Shown piece after piece: positions 44,246 to 51,418 of a DNA stretch of 64,000 bases. The notes under the pieces are model-generated. The model worked only from the letters and a program-made list of their open reading frames with translations. It ran no database searches and was not told the origin of the DNA. The position numbers were made by a program, and so were the translations under genes. Numbering within the stretch: the first letter of the stretch is position 1; the number at the start of each line of letters is the position of its first letter. Origin of the DNA: CALBPI01 sp039027435 (GTDB lineage Bacteria > Pseudomonadota > Gammaproteobacteria > Steroidobacterales > Woeseiaceae); the NCBI GenBank assembly GCA_039027435.1, contig JBCCKF010000002.1, forward strand, positions 348,758-412,757. Direction: 5' to 3'.

Positions 44246-44653
44246 TCATTCGTCTTTCGGACCAATCCACGAAAACGGGTTGTACGCGACCTCCCACAGA
44301 TGACCATCCGGGTCTTTGAAGTAGCCGCTATATCCACCTCAGAACACCTTCTGCGGCGGCTTGGCAATAGTGGCGCCAGCCGCGACCGCCTCTTGCATGA
44401 CCGCATCCACCTCCGCCTCGTTCGCGACGTTGTGCGCAATCGCAAATCCACCGAAACCTGACCCTTCCGACGAGACGTTTGCGTCTTCCGCCAACGCCTC
44501 TCGACCATAGAGCCCTAGCCACGTTCCGTTGAGCCGGAAGAAGGCGACGTTTTCTTCATCGCCCTCACGCGTGAAACCGAGGTGCTGATAAAAACCAATC
44601 GACACTTCAAGGTCTTTCACGCCCAGCGTGATCATGCTCATTCGCGGTTTCAT
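44246..44653 (-). pseudogene. VOC (glyoxalase-like) gene interrupted by one in-frame TGA
   Basis: The frame from ATG 44653 gives MKPRMSMITLGVKDLEVSIG and a normal VOC protein up to AKPPQKVF, then a TGA at 44339-44341. Reading on in the same frame gives GGYSGYFKDPDGHLWEVAYN and ends PFSWIGPKDE. In this family the sequence is usually VFWGGYSGYF, so TGA stands where TGG (Trp) is expected: a single G-to-A change. The full frame would make 135 residues. The truncated product lacks the C-terminal metal ligand (Glu in LWEV), so it is probably inactive. A sequencing error is possible. Confidence 0.75.
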
Positions 44654-44671
44654 CACTCTGCCTCCGTCGCG

Positions 44672-45019
44672 CTAGGGAATGCGCGGTCGATCGCCGTCCA
44701 TCTCAACCAGCCCCATCGGATTGCCGGCCGGGTCCCGAAACAAGCCCAACACGACCATACCGGGCACTTCAAACCGTGGCTGATCGATAGAGCCGCCCGC
44801 CGCCTCTACTAGTCGCATGGTTTCAGTCACATCGGCGACCCCAATATACAAACGCTTCTCTGCCGGATCCTGGCGAATCGCCGCGTCGATTGGCGCCATA
44901 ACAGGCACAGAGAATTGCCCGTGCGCGTCGAACTGCCAATCAAAGACGGAAGCATAAAAGGACTGCAGTGCGTCGGTGTTGTCGCCCGCAATATCAAAAA
45001 ATACGATCGGTGCTGCCAT
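44672..45019 (-). CDS. VOC family protein
   Basis: The 115-residue product has one short VOC unit: VFFDIAGDNTDALQSFYASVFDWQFD at the start, RLYIGVADVTETMRLVEAAGG, and LGLFRDPAGNPMGLVEMDG at the end. Such small proteins of the glyoxalase/bleomycin resistance superfamily act as dimers; the function is not predictable. It ends 18 bp upstream of the broken VOC gene in the same direction, so the two may have been an operon. Confidence 0.82.
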   Translation of the reverse strand: MAAPIVFFDIAGDNTDALQSFYASVFDWQFDAHGQFSVPVMAPIDAAIRQDPAEKRLYIGVADVTETMRLVEAAGGSIDQPRFEVPGMVVLGLFRDPAGNPMGLVEMDGDRPRIP

Positions 45020-45080
45020 GAAAATTCCCCACTAACCCGGCACCCCTACCGGTTGTTACACGATACCCAATCGGGCGTGC

Positions 45081-45473
45081 TTAACGAGCCTTCAGTGCGT
45101 ACACAAACGCCTGGACGACATCACCCGCGGCTGTAGTTGCCTTTATCGATACACGCTCGTAGGCGTCACCCTCGAAGGCATCCAATCTCGCCCAGTGCTC
45201 GACCAACTTGCTGGAGCTAAATACGAAACCGGAAACTTCAGGCCCGTCATCCGAAGGAACGATGGCTGGATAGCCGAGCTCTGCACCCCAACCGTCTTCA
45301 ACCAGACGACCTCGCATCGACGCTTCCACCCAATCACCCTCGATATCGCCCATCACGTGGTGGTTGGGCCGCCCGGGAGCGAGCGTACCGTAGATAAACA
45401 GATGTTCGGGCTCAGCTGCCAAGGGAAGTGAATACGCCGACGGCAAGCTCGGCCCACAGCAAAACGAACGCAC
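45081..45473 (-). CDS. Gamma-glutamylcyclotransferase-like (AIG2) family protein
   Basis: The core begins EHLFIYGTLAPGRPNHHVM, the substrate-loop signature (YGTL) of AIG2/GGCT proteins. It continues with GWGAELGYPAIVPSD and ARLDAFEGDAYERVSI, in which the Glu of FEG is the usual catalytic acid. Such enzymes release 5-oxoproline from gamma-glutamyl compounds. The start is uncertain: a TTG at 45422 would put YGTL at the normal distance and avoid most of the overlap with the upstream membrane-protein gene. Confidence 0.8.
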   Translation of the reverse strand: MRSFCCGPSLPSAYSLPLAAEPEHLFIYGTLAPGRPNHHVMGDIEGDWVEASMRGRLVEDGWGAELGYPAIVPSDDGPEVSGFVFSSSKLVEHWARLDAFEGDAYERVSIKATTAAGDVVQAFVYALKAR

Positions 45474-45714
45474 TCACGGCGAGCGCGAACAGAACGATCT
45501 TCTGGCGCCCGGCAAACCGGCGAAGCACGAATAGGCCGCAGCTCCCAGCGGCAAAAAACAAAACGCCAAACGCAACGAAGTCACCCAGCTGCCAGTTAAC
45601 CTCGGTCGTGTACTGCATGGCCACCAACGGCACCAGTAGTACGGCCAGCGTTAAGAGCGTAAGCGCCACGAAAGCGCGGTGTAGTGGCTTGTCGATGCGC
45701 TGTGTCCTCGTCAT
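45412..45714 (-). CDS. Small membrane protein, unknown
   Basis: The 100-residue product from ATG 45714 has three membrane helices (about 16-38, 47-66, 73-95) and no recognised family. Its 3' end overlaps the AIG2-like gene, and its start lies four bases after the ExbD-like lipoprotein stop, so the run 46.5-45.1 kb looks like one operon of unrelated small genes. Confidence 0.6.
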   Translation of the reverse strand: MTRTQRIDKPLHRAFVALTLLTLAVLLVPLVAMQYTTEVNWQLGDFVAFGVLFFAAGSCGLFVLRRFAGRQKIVLFALAVSAFVLLWAELAVGVFTSLGS

Positions 45715-45718
45715 GGGG

Positions 45719-46081
45719 CTACAGTATCTCGAATGCAACGTTAGTGACACCCGAGCGTTGCAACACGAACATCACCTCAAGAATCGTCGTTTCCGGGATT
45801 TCTTGATCGGCAGCAATCACGAACGGTACCTCTTTGGGCTGAAAACCCAGGGCCACGGCTTCCGACATATGTGCCGTTGCACGTTCGGCCAAACCATCGG
45901 CCCCGACAATCTGCCCACCCACCAGCCATTGCGAATCGCTGGGCAGTTCGATGCGCATCAGCGGTACTTGGAGCTCCTCCGGCGATTGCTCGCGAACCTC
46001 GACACGAACCTGCTTCTCGGGAGATGAAACACAGCCCGCCAACGCTGCGGCGAATGCGAGAACCAAAAAGCCGGAACGCAT
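45719..46081 (-). CDS. Lipoprotein with ExbD/TolR-like periplasmic domain
   Basis: The 120-residue product has a lipobox signal (MRSGFLVLAFAAALAGC). The mature part reads LMRIELPSDSQWLVGGQIVG ... PFVIAADQEIPETTILEVMFVLQRSGVTNVAF. This order, with LP near the start, AD before the P, and a last strand after VMxxLxxxG, resembles the C-terminal domain of ExbD/TolR. The usual N-terminal membrane helix with its essential Asp is replaced by a lipid anchor. The match is by eye only. The start overlaps the stop of the MAPEG gene by one base. Confidence 0.6.
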   Translation of the reverse strand: MRSGFLVLAFAAALAGCVSSPEKQVRVEVREQSPEELQVPLMRIELPSDSQWLVGGQIVGADGLAERATAHMSEAVALGFQPKEVPFVIAADQEIPETTILEVMFVLQRSGVTNVAFEIL

Positions 46082-46497
46082 CACAGGCCTAGCTGACGCC
46101 ATACAAAAACACCCCAGGCCGACCACAGCATCGCACTGCTGACGAAGTACACCCAGAACCGATGCAGCACCGTGTTGTAGGTTACGTGGATCACGCTATG
46201 CACGATCCGCAACGCGACGAACGCCCAGGCAAGCAGCGTAATGATGCCGGGCGCGGTGTCGGTCGCGATGATCAACGCAACCAATGCATAGTAGAGCAAC
46301 GGCATCTCCAGCAAGTTCTGGAAATTGTTTGATGCGGACGTGTCGTCCAGTAGGCGTTGTGCATCAGCTCTTGAGGCAACTTTTTGCGGATGGATGCGTT
46401 TGGCTTTCATCTCCCGAACACGCCGGAGATAAAGCAGTATCCAGACAGCGAATGTCAGCCCCAGCAAGACGAAGGTTGGCGGCAGTAATGGATGCAT
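46081..46497 (-). CDS. MAPEG-family integral membrane protein
   Basis: The 138-residue product has four hydrophobic helices and the family features NNFQNLLEMPLLYYALV and ALRIVHSVIHVTYNTVLHRF. MAPEG proteins act on eicosanoids or glutathione conjugates in eukaryotes; bacterial members are of uncertain function. The Arg in the RIVHS region and Glu in the LLEMP region are conserved in the family. It is the upstream member of the overlapping lipoprotein/membrane-protein pair. Confidence 0.85.
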   Translation of the reverse strand: MHPLLPPTFVLLGLTFAVWILLYLRRVREMKAKRIHPQKVASRADAQRLLDDTSASNNFQNLLEMPLLYYALVALIIATDTAPGIITLLAWAFVALRIVHSVIHVTYNTVLHRFWVYFVSSAMLWSAWGVFVWRQLGL

Positions 46498-46501
46498 TGG
46501 A

Positions 46502-46972
46502 TTAGTTGTCCCGCAGTGTCTTCATCATGAAGACGTTGAAATCTGTGTCGGGATAATCGGCAAACGCACCGCACCAGTCAAAACCACGCCGCAAGTAAAA
46601 CTGGTGCGCCGCTTCAAACGCGGCGCCTGTCCCAGTCTCCAGGAACAGTCTTTCGTAACCGCGCTTGCGCGCTTCAGCTAAAATCGCATCGAATACGACG
46701 CTAGCTACGCCTTGGCGCAGATATGCCTCGCGCGTGCGCATCGTCTTGATCTCGCCACTGGTCGCATCCAATGCCTTAAGCGCACCGCAGCCGCACAATG
46801 CATCTCCATGCCATGCGGTCCAAAACGTGACGTCCGGCTCACGCAGTCCGTCTATCGCGAGAGCAAACACACTGCCCTTCGGCGAATTGCCCTGCATGTC
46901 GGCAAGATGCTCCACGACAATCTCCCGCGACTCGGGCGCATTCAAATCATCGATTCGGGCATGGATAGACAC
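46502..46972 (-). CDS. GNAT family N-acetyltransferase
   Basis: The 156-residue product has the GNAT acetyl-CoA loop REAYLRQGVASVVFDAILAEARKRG (QxxGxA-like), CGCGALKALDATSGEIKTM on strands 3-4, and FYLRRGFDWCGAFADY near the end. It resembles the YafP/PanM-like cytoplasmic acetyltransferases with unknown acceptor. A GTG at 46972 is chosen because GGAG stands at the right distance; a longer frame to 46996 exists. Four bases separate it from the MAPEG gene. Confidence 0.85.
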   Translation of the reverse strand: MSIHARIDDLNAPESREIVVEHLADMQGNSPKGSVFALAIDGLREPDVTFWTAWHGDALCGCGALKALDATSGEIKTMRTREAYLRQGVASVVFDAILAEARKRGYERLFLETGTGAAFEAAHQFYLRRGFDWCGAFADYPDTDFNVFMMKTLRDN

Positions 46973-47041
46973 GCCTGCTCCTGGCAATTTGTGCAATAAA
47001 ACTAGCCAAGCTCGACTATGGGTTGGAAGCGACGAGGTAAC

Positions 47042-47389
47042 TCATGACACTTCCCACAAACCGGCTTCGATGCCGTCCATCATGAAGATCGCGCACTTGC
47101 CGTGATTCGGGATGTCCATCGGCGGGACGGCGATCATGCCACCCGCCTTCTCGACTGCATCGACCGCTGCCGCGATATCGTCGACTTTGAGATAGGCGCG
47201 CGTTACTGCTTTCTCACCATCGTGCATCGGCGCTCGAATGCCCATCATGCCGCCATCGGCCATCTGCGCAGTGCGCGCACCGCCAAGCCCCGGATCCGCT
47301 TCCCCAAACGCCACGCCTGTGGCCGCGCTGTATTTTTCGCACGCGCCGTCGACATCGGCCGTGACTACTTCCAGATAGTGAACCTGCAT
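47042..47389 (-). CDS. VOC family protein
   Basis: The 115-residue product begins MQVHYLEVVTADVDGACEKY and continues RAYLKVDDIAAAVDAVEKAGG, ending FMMDGIEAGLWEVS with the expected Glu ligand. It is a single VOC half-unit, likely dimeric, function unknown. A G-rich ribosome site precedes the chosen ATG. It is the fourth VOC gene in the window (with 30.6, 44.2 and 44.7 kb), but they are not close copies of each other. Confidence 0.82.
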   Translation of the reverse strand: MQVHYLEVVTADVDGACEKYSAATGVAFGEADPGLGGARTAQMADGGMMGIRAPMHDGEKAVTRAYLKVDDIAAAVDAVEKAGGMIAVPPMDIPNHGKCAIFMMDGIEAGLWEVS

Positions 47390-47489
47390 ACCGCCCCCCG
47401 TGATCCTATGCGATAAACGCACTTATTCGACACTGATTAGACAGATGGAATCTAGCAAATTCTGGCGTTTTCGCCCACCCGCGGGCGCA

Positions 47490-48116
47490 CTAGACCTGCG
47501 CTTCGGGGTCCTTTAGACCGAGCAAGACCGCAGCCCCGATCAGGAATCCACCTGAAGCTCGATTCAAGCGCAGTCTTGCGCGCGGTTGCATCCGTTTAGC
47601 GATCCATCCGGCCCCCACCCCGTAAAGGCAGAGAAACGTCGCATCCATTATCAGATAGGTGGCACTCAAGATCGCGAATTGCATGAACAAGGGTGCGCCG
47701 GGATCAATAAACTGCGGAAACAAAGCTGCGAAAAACACGACCGCTTTGGGATTCGCAGCCGATGTCACGAAGCCTTGCAGGTAAAGCGTACGCCCTGACT
47801 TCACCGGGGCGGTCCCGTCAGGCAACGCCTCCGGCCTTCTAAGAATCAATCGCAGCCCGAGGTAGAGCAGATACGCCACCCCAGCCCATTTGACCGCGAT
47901 GAAGAAACTCCGTGAATTGGCGATCACACCGACAAGACCAATAGACGCGGCGATCATCTGCAGCAGATTCGCCGAAAGGTCACCAAACGCGGTATTGATC
48001 GATTTCCGAAAGCCACTGCTGATGCTGTTCGACAACATCAGGAGCTGGCTCGGACCTGGCGTGCTCATGAGCAACAGCACCGTGCCAACATACAGAAACC
48101 AGGTGTCCGTACTCAT
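47490..48116 (-). CDS. LysE/RhtB family amino-acid exporter
   Basis: The 208-residue protein has six membrane helices and the family start WFLYVGTVLLLMSTPGPSQLLMLSNSI, where PGP is the hallmark. It continues with AGVAYLLYLGLRLI and GFVTSAANPKAVVFFAALFPQF. LysE/RhtB proteins export amino acids or homoserine lactones; substrate is unknown. It lies nine bases after the DUF2200 gene upstream and is probably cotranscribed with it. Confidence 0.9.
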   Translation of the reverse strand: MSTDTWFLYVGTVLLLMSTPGPSQLLMLSNSISSGFRKSINTAFGDLSANLLQMIAASIGLVGVIANSRSFFIAVKWAGVAYLLYLGLRLILRRPEALPDGTAPVKSGRTLYLQGFVTSAANPKAVVFFAALFPQFIDPGAPLFMQFAILSATYLIMDATFLCLYGVGAGWIAKRMQPRARLRLNRASGGFLIGAAVLLGLKDPEAQV

Positions 48117-48125
48117 TTCGCCATC

Positions 48126-48464
48126 CTATCCTGCGCTGCGCAGGATTTTCTCCATCGCCTTACCGCGCGCGAGCTCATCCACCAGCAAGTCGAGATACCG
48201 GAACTGTTGAATAAACGGATCCTCCAGGTTCTCGACCCGGTAGCCACAAATCACACCAGTGATCAGGTGGGCATTGGGGTTGAGCGTGCTCTGTTCGAAT
48301 AGCTCTCCGAACGTTGTTTTCGCATCGATCATTTTCTGGATCGCCTTCTCGCCATGCCCGGTCAGCCACTCGATGACCTCGACCAGCTCCGCTTCGGAGC
48401 GGCCTTTTTTCTCAACCTTGTTGACGTACATCGGGTAGATCTGAGCGAGCGTCATCTTCGCCAT
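48126..48464 (-). CDS. DUF2200 domain-containing protein
   Basis: The 112-residue product begins MAKMTLAQIYPMYVNKVEKK. It has IEWLTGHGEKAIQKMIDAKTTFGELF and the C-terminal GVICGYRVENLEDPFIQQFRYLDLLVDELA, the pattern of DUF2200. The family is widespread, small and of unknown function. The start at 48464 gives the family's normal N-terminus; the longer frame adds an unrelated extension. Confidence 0.85.
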   Translation of the reverse strand: MAKMTLAQIYPMYVNKVEKKGRSEAELVEVIEWLTGHGEKAIQKMIDAKTTFGELFEQSTLNPNAHLITGVICGYRVENLEDPFIQQFRYLDLLVDELARGKAMEKILRSAG

Positions 48465-48527
48465 ACGCGCTCCAGTTCCGGCAGGTGGTTGCTTCATGTC
48501 TTTCCGACTCCTCTGCACGCGCCACAA

Positions 48528-48869
48528 CTATTTCTCATCTTTAGCCTCCTTGAGCCGCGCTCGCAGGGTACGGGATCTTGTCACTGGGTCCGATGTCGCA
48601 AGCTCAATGGGTAGCAGAACGTGTAATCCGACAATCGCTAAGGGCACGAGCAACACAACGACGGTCGACTCCCACGACAGCGGAATCGCGAGCAGTGAAA
48701 TCGCGAACAGTGCTTGCAGAAGTCCGCGAACGAGCCGCCATGGCAGCGCGCGACTCAAGCGATGGGCAGCCCCACAGTGCATGCACCGTGCCCAGGCGCC
48801 GAAGGCCATCCAGAGCTTATGGGTTGGCTTGATCTGACCCTCAAGACAGGCATGGCACTGATTGATCAC
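48528..48869 (-). CDS. Zinc-ribbon membrane protein, unknown
   Basis: From a GTG at 48869 (VINQCHACLEGQ) with GGGGAG upstream, the 113-residue product has two Cys pairs (CHAC and CMHC) 21 residues apart that could hold zinc. Two membrane helices follow (about 44-63 and 68-88), then a charged tail. Similar small zinc-ribbon/two-helix proteins occur at 57.8 kb, but the sequences are not alike. Function is unknown. Confidence 0.62.
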   Translation of the reverse strand: MINQCHACLEGQIKPTHKLWMAFGAWARCMHCGAAHRLSRALPWRLVRGLLQALFAISLLAIPLSWESTVVVLLVPLAIVGLHVLLPIELATSDPVTRSRTLRARLKEAKDEK

Positions 48870-48943
48870 GGCACGCTCCCCTTTACCGGCTAACAATCCA
48901 CTCAAGAATTGGCACTGGCATTGAGTGCCCCAGCTGACGGATC

Positions 48944-49228
48944 ATGAGCCCTATGTTGTCCCCCGGCGAAAAACTACTGGGCGTCTTCGCCATCTCCACA
49001 GTATGCGCAGTGCTCCTGCTGTTCAAGATTTGGCGATCGACCGAACCGGGACTGCTGAAGGCGGGCTACAGCCTGATCGTGTTCATCCCGATCATCGGGC
49101 CTCTGGCTACGCTTTGGATCATGGAAATGCCAGAAAAACGCCCAAAAAAAGAGCAGGTTCGGGGCCCAAGAGGTGATTTTTACCATCGAGCCCGACTGAG
49201 AGAGGCAAAACAGCGCTTAAACCGCTAG
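48944..49228 (+). CDS. Small membrane protein, unknown
   Basis: The 94-residue product has two membrane helices (about 10-27 and 40-60) and a strongly basic C-terminus (PEKRPKKEQVRGPRGDFYHR). No family is recognised. It stands alone on the plus strand between minus-strand genes, 56 bp upstream of the L31 gene. Confidence 0.55.
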   Translation: MSPMLSPGEKLLGVFAISTVCAVLLLFKIWRSTEPGLLKAGYSLIVFIPIIGPLATLWIMEMPEKRPKKEQVRGPRGDFYHRARLREAKQRLNR

Positions 49229-49245
49229 AAAGCAGGCCCAGAACG

Positions 49246-49275
49246 TAATATTATCGCCGGCTGTCATCAGGCCGG
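49246..49275 (+). promoter_or_regulatory. Possible control region of rpmE2
   Basis: TAATATTA (49246-49253), within AACGTAATATTATCG, recalls the AT core of Zur sites. Just downstream, CCGGC/GCCGG can pair around a nine-base loop next to the GGAG before the start codon. Both are weak on their own. Confidence 0.3.
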
Positions 49276-49284
49276 AGCCTAATT

Positions 49285-49530
49285 GTGAAACCCGAAATCC
49301 ATCCCGAATACCGTGATGTGCTTTTCCACGACACCACCGCAGACGCTTATTTCGTGATCGGTTCTACCGTTGCGACGTCTCGCACCGAGGAGTACGAAGG
49401 CAAAACCTACCCGTACATGCCTGTCGATATCTCCAGCGCATCACATCCTGTCTACACCGGCAAACAGCGCGTTGCCCAGAACGATGGCCGTATCGCCAAG
49501 TTCAAGCGCCGCTACAGCCGCGACGACTAA
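49285..49530 (+). CDS. rpmE2: 50S ribosomal protein L31 type B (zinc-free)
   Basis: The 81-residue product from a GTG begins VKPEIHPEYRDVLFHDTTAD and has VIGSTVATSRTE, YPYMPVDISSASHPVYTGKQ and RIAKFKRRYS. This is the long L31 form lacking the zinc-binding Cys. In many bacteria such paralogs replace the zinc-containing L31 when zinc is scarce and are controlled by Zur. It may instead be the only L31 of this organism. Confidence 0.95.
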   Translation: MKPEIHPEYRDVLFHDTTADAYFVIGSTVATSRTEEYEGKTYPYMPVDISSASHPVYTGKQRVAQNDGRIAKFKRRYSRDD

Positions 49531-49582
49531 GCATCAAGATTCCGGCCGCCTCTATCAGGGGCGGTCGGAGTGTTCGATACGC

Positions 49583-50113
49583 TCACTCGCGCGTATCGTC
49601 CTCGTCGCCCGGTGAGCGCTTTCGGAACATCGGAAACAAGCGCCGCCACAATCTCGCCTCCCAGACCATCAGTTTCGCGACCCATTCGGGCACATCGGAT
49701 TCATCGACGACCTGCCTCTCCACTGAGTCTGAGGACGCACCCGACATCAACGACGTGAAGATCATTCGGATTAGCGCGAGTTCCATGATGACCAACACCG
49801 CCAGCCCGACGTATCGTAGCGGCTGGAGGTAGACCAAAAGACTCCGGCTTTGCTCTGGCACCAATTGCGTCGCGACCCAGACACCGAGACATGCCAACGC
49901 CAGTGCTTTGGCGCCGATACCCCGCTTTCTCGCTCGATAGCAGAGCATGTACAACACCGGCACAAGAATCACGAGATCAAACAGCACACCAAATTCCACC
50001 AGCGGTGTGATGACCTCGTGCTGCGTCACGAACAGGTTAGTCAGCAGGACCAAAGGGGCCGCGAACAAGAACCAGTGATTAGAAACCATGAGGCGGATGT
50101 TCGAGCCTTTCAC
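49583..50113 (-). CDS. Membrane protein, unknown
   Basis: From a GTG at 50113 that overlaps the upstream stop (GTGA), the 176-residue product has four hydrophobic segments and an acidic C-terminus (RSPGDEDDTRE). It has the Trp-rich WVAKLMVWEARLWRRLF stretch, which is amphipathic. No family is recognised. The longer frame upstream is low-complexity translation of the other strand context and is not used. It forms a pair with the membrane protein encoded just upstream. Confidence 0.6.
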   Translation of the reverse strand: MKGSNIRLMVSNHWFLFAAPLVLLTNLFVTQHEVITPLVEFGVLFDLVILVPVLYMLCYRARKRGIGAKALALACLGVWVATQLVPEQSRSLLVYLQPLRYVGLAVLVIMELALIRMIFTSLMSGASSDSVERQVVDESDVPEWVAKLMVWEARLWRRLFPMFRKRSPGDEDDTRE

Positions 50114-50439
50114 GCAGACACCTCGCTTTCGGACTGGCGCCTCATCTGGTCTAACTCGCGTTTGGCTCGCGCATCCAGCACCGAGCCACCCATGAGCAAC
50201 ACAGCCCAAAATGCGAACGCACATACGCCGACAAAAACCGGTGCTTGTTGCGCCAACTCGTTGGCAACCGGGAATACCAGGCAAGCAGCACCAATGAGCG
50301 CCAGCCCCAAAGGAGATTTAGCTAAGCGCATCGCAACTTGCGGATAACCGAACCCGCTCGCCAGGGATGCGAGCAGCGCCACCATAGCCATAGCCAGAAA
50401 GAAGTAATCCCCCCAGCCAAGTTCCAGAACGATCGTCAT
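50110..50439 (-). CDS. Membrane protein, unknown
   Basis: The 109-residue product has three membrane helices (about 11-30, 44-62, 68-86) and a charged C-terminus (RAKRELDQMRRQSESE), probably a short coiled coil. No family is recognised. Its stop overlaps the start of the next membrane protein by four bases, so the two likely form a complex or at least a translational unit. Confidence 0.6.
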   Translation of the reverse strand: MTIVLELGWGDYFFLAMAMVALLASLASGFGYPQVAMRLAKSPLGLALIGAACLVFPVANELAQQAPVFVGVCAFAFWAVLLMGGSVLDARAKRELDQMRRQSESEVSA

Positions 50440-50503
50440 TGCTTACTCGCGTTCGGTATCTGTCTTCACTATACCCCAAGACGAGCGCTCGGTAGCACCA
50501 TGC

Positions 50504-50986
50504 CTAGGCGCACTCGTCCTTGAACGGGTTCAACACTTCTCCCGTTGGTGCGGCAAACGGCGTCTTGAAGGTGAAGGCGGCGTAGGACGGGCCGTTCTGA
50601 CGGAGAAGCTCAAGCCGAATCTTTGCCTCCGCAACCGTCGGTCGCCGGTGCGCTTCTATCCACCACAGCACCATATGGAAATCGATCTTGTCGAACCATT
50701 CCTTACGGCGCCGCATGATGTCTTTGTGATCGGGACTTCGATAGACAAAATCGACCAGTGACTTGATGTCAGACCACACCGACATATTGATCGCCATGTT
50801 GGGGTCATCGAAAGCGCGAACATCCATGGCATCGTTGCCCTCGCCGGTGAAACGCCACACAAAGCCTGGTTGTGACTCTGCAATCGTATTTACCCGATCA
50901 AGGTTATTCACAAAATCCGCGTTTACTGGATCATCCTGTGCAACCCGGAATCGCGCGATGTTCACCTGCGCCAGCTGATACTTCAT
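50504..50986 (-). CDS. DUF3291 domain-containing protein
   Basis: The 160-residue product from ATG 50986 begins MKYQLAQVNIARFRVAQDDP. It has ESQPGFVWRFTGEGNDAMDVRAFDD, MSVWSDIKSLVDFVYRSPDHKDIMRRRKEWF and VLWWIEAHRRPTVAEAK, the conserved blocks of DUF3291. The fold is related to antibiotic biosynthesis monooxygenases and other dimeric alpha/beta barrels. Function is unknown. The start at this ATG gives the exact family N-terminus. Eleven bases separate it from the EF-Tu-domain-like gene. Confidence 0.87.
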   Translation of the reverse strand: MKYQLAQVNIARFRVAQDDPVNADFVNNLDRVNTIAESQPGFVWRFTGEGNDAMDVRAFDDPNMAINMSVWSDIKSLVDFVYRSPDHKDIMRRRKEWFDKIDFHMVLWWIEAHRRPTVAEAKIRLELLRQNGPSYAAFTFKTPFAAPTGEVLNPFKDECA

Positions 50987-50997
50987 GTGTTGCCTCA

Positions 50998-51333
50998 CTA
51001 TCCCGTCGGTTTGGCCTCGCCTCGCTCGACAAGCTTTGCATATCCGACGGCCATGCGACCTTCGCACAGCTCCCATCGGAACCCCGGGACGAATAGCTCA
51101 AGGTCTTTTTTCGCTACGGTAAACGTGCCCGTTGCCTCGCAACTCTCACCCGGTTGGAGCCATTCGCGATCTCGAAAGGTCAATTCGCCAGTAAAGTAAT
51201 CGTTGGTTTCGGCATCGATCCGATGATTCGGTTTCATACCGGATCGGTACGCCGGACTCCCACGCATCTTCGAGGCATCAAGAAAGACAATCACGGTCGC
51301 ATCGAAAGCAGCGTTCTGACTTGTGTAGGACAT
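50998..51333 (-). CDS. Stand-alone EF-Tu C-terminal-domain-like protein
   Basis: From ATG 51333 the 111-residue product reads DATVIVFLDASKMRGSPAYRSGMKPNHRI and ends LQPGESCEATGTFTVAKKDLELFVPGFRWELCEGRMAVGYAKLVE. The order (first strand, a Tyr-Arg-x-G loop, a PG turn, and a last FxIREGxxxVGxG-like strand) matches domain 3 of elongation factor Tu, without GTPase domain. It is an eye match of moderate strength. The longer frame reaches 51474, into the next gene. Function is unknown. Confidence 0.55.
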   Translation of the reverse strand: MSYTSQNAAFDATVIVFLDASKMRGSPAYRSGMKPNHRIDAETNDYFTGELTFRDREWLQPGESCEATGTFTVAKKDLELFVPGFRWELCEGRMAVGYAKLVERGEAKPTG

Positions 51334-51418
51334 CCTGTTTACGTCACCTTGGAACTCAAAAAGCCAGCTACATTTTGCCCCGACCGCAGGATCATTGGTA
51401 GCGGTTCGCGTGAATAGG

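Noticed and set aside
44339..44341. TGA recoded as tryptophan or selenocysteine in the VOC gene
   Set aside because: Neighbouring genes end normally at TGA and use TGG for Trp, and no selenocysteine insertion element is evident; a nonsense mutation is simpler.
45081..45473. Frameshift or fusion between AIG2-like and membrane-protein genes
   Set aside because: The overlap disappears if a TTG start at 45422 is used; both proteins are complete.
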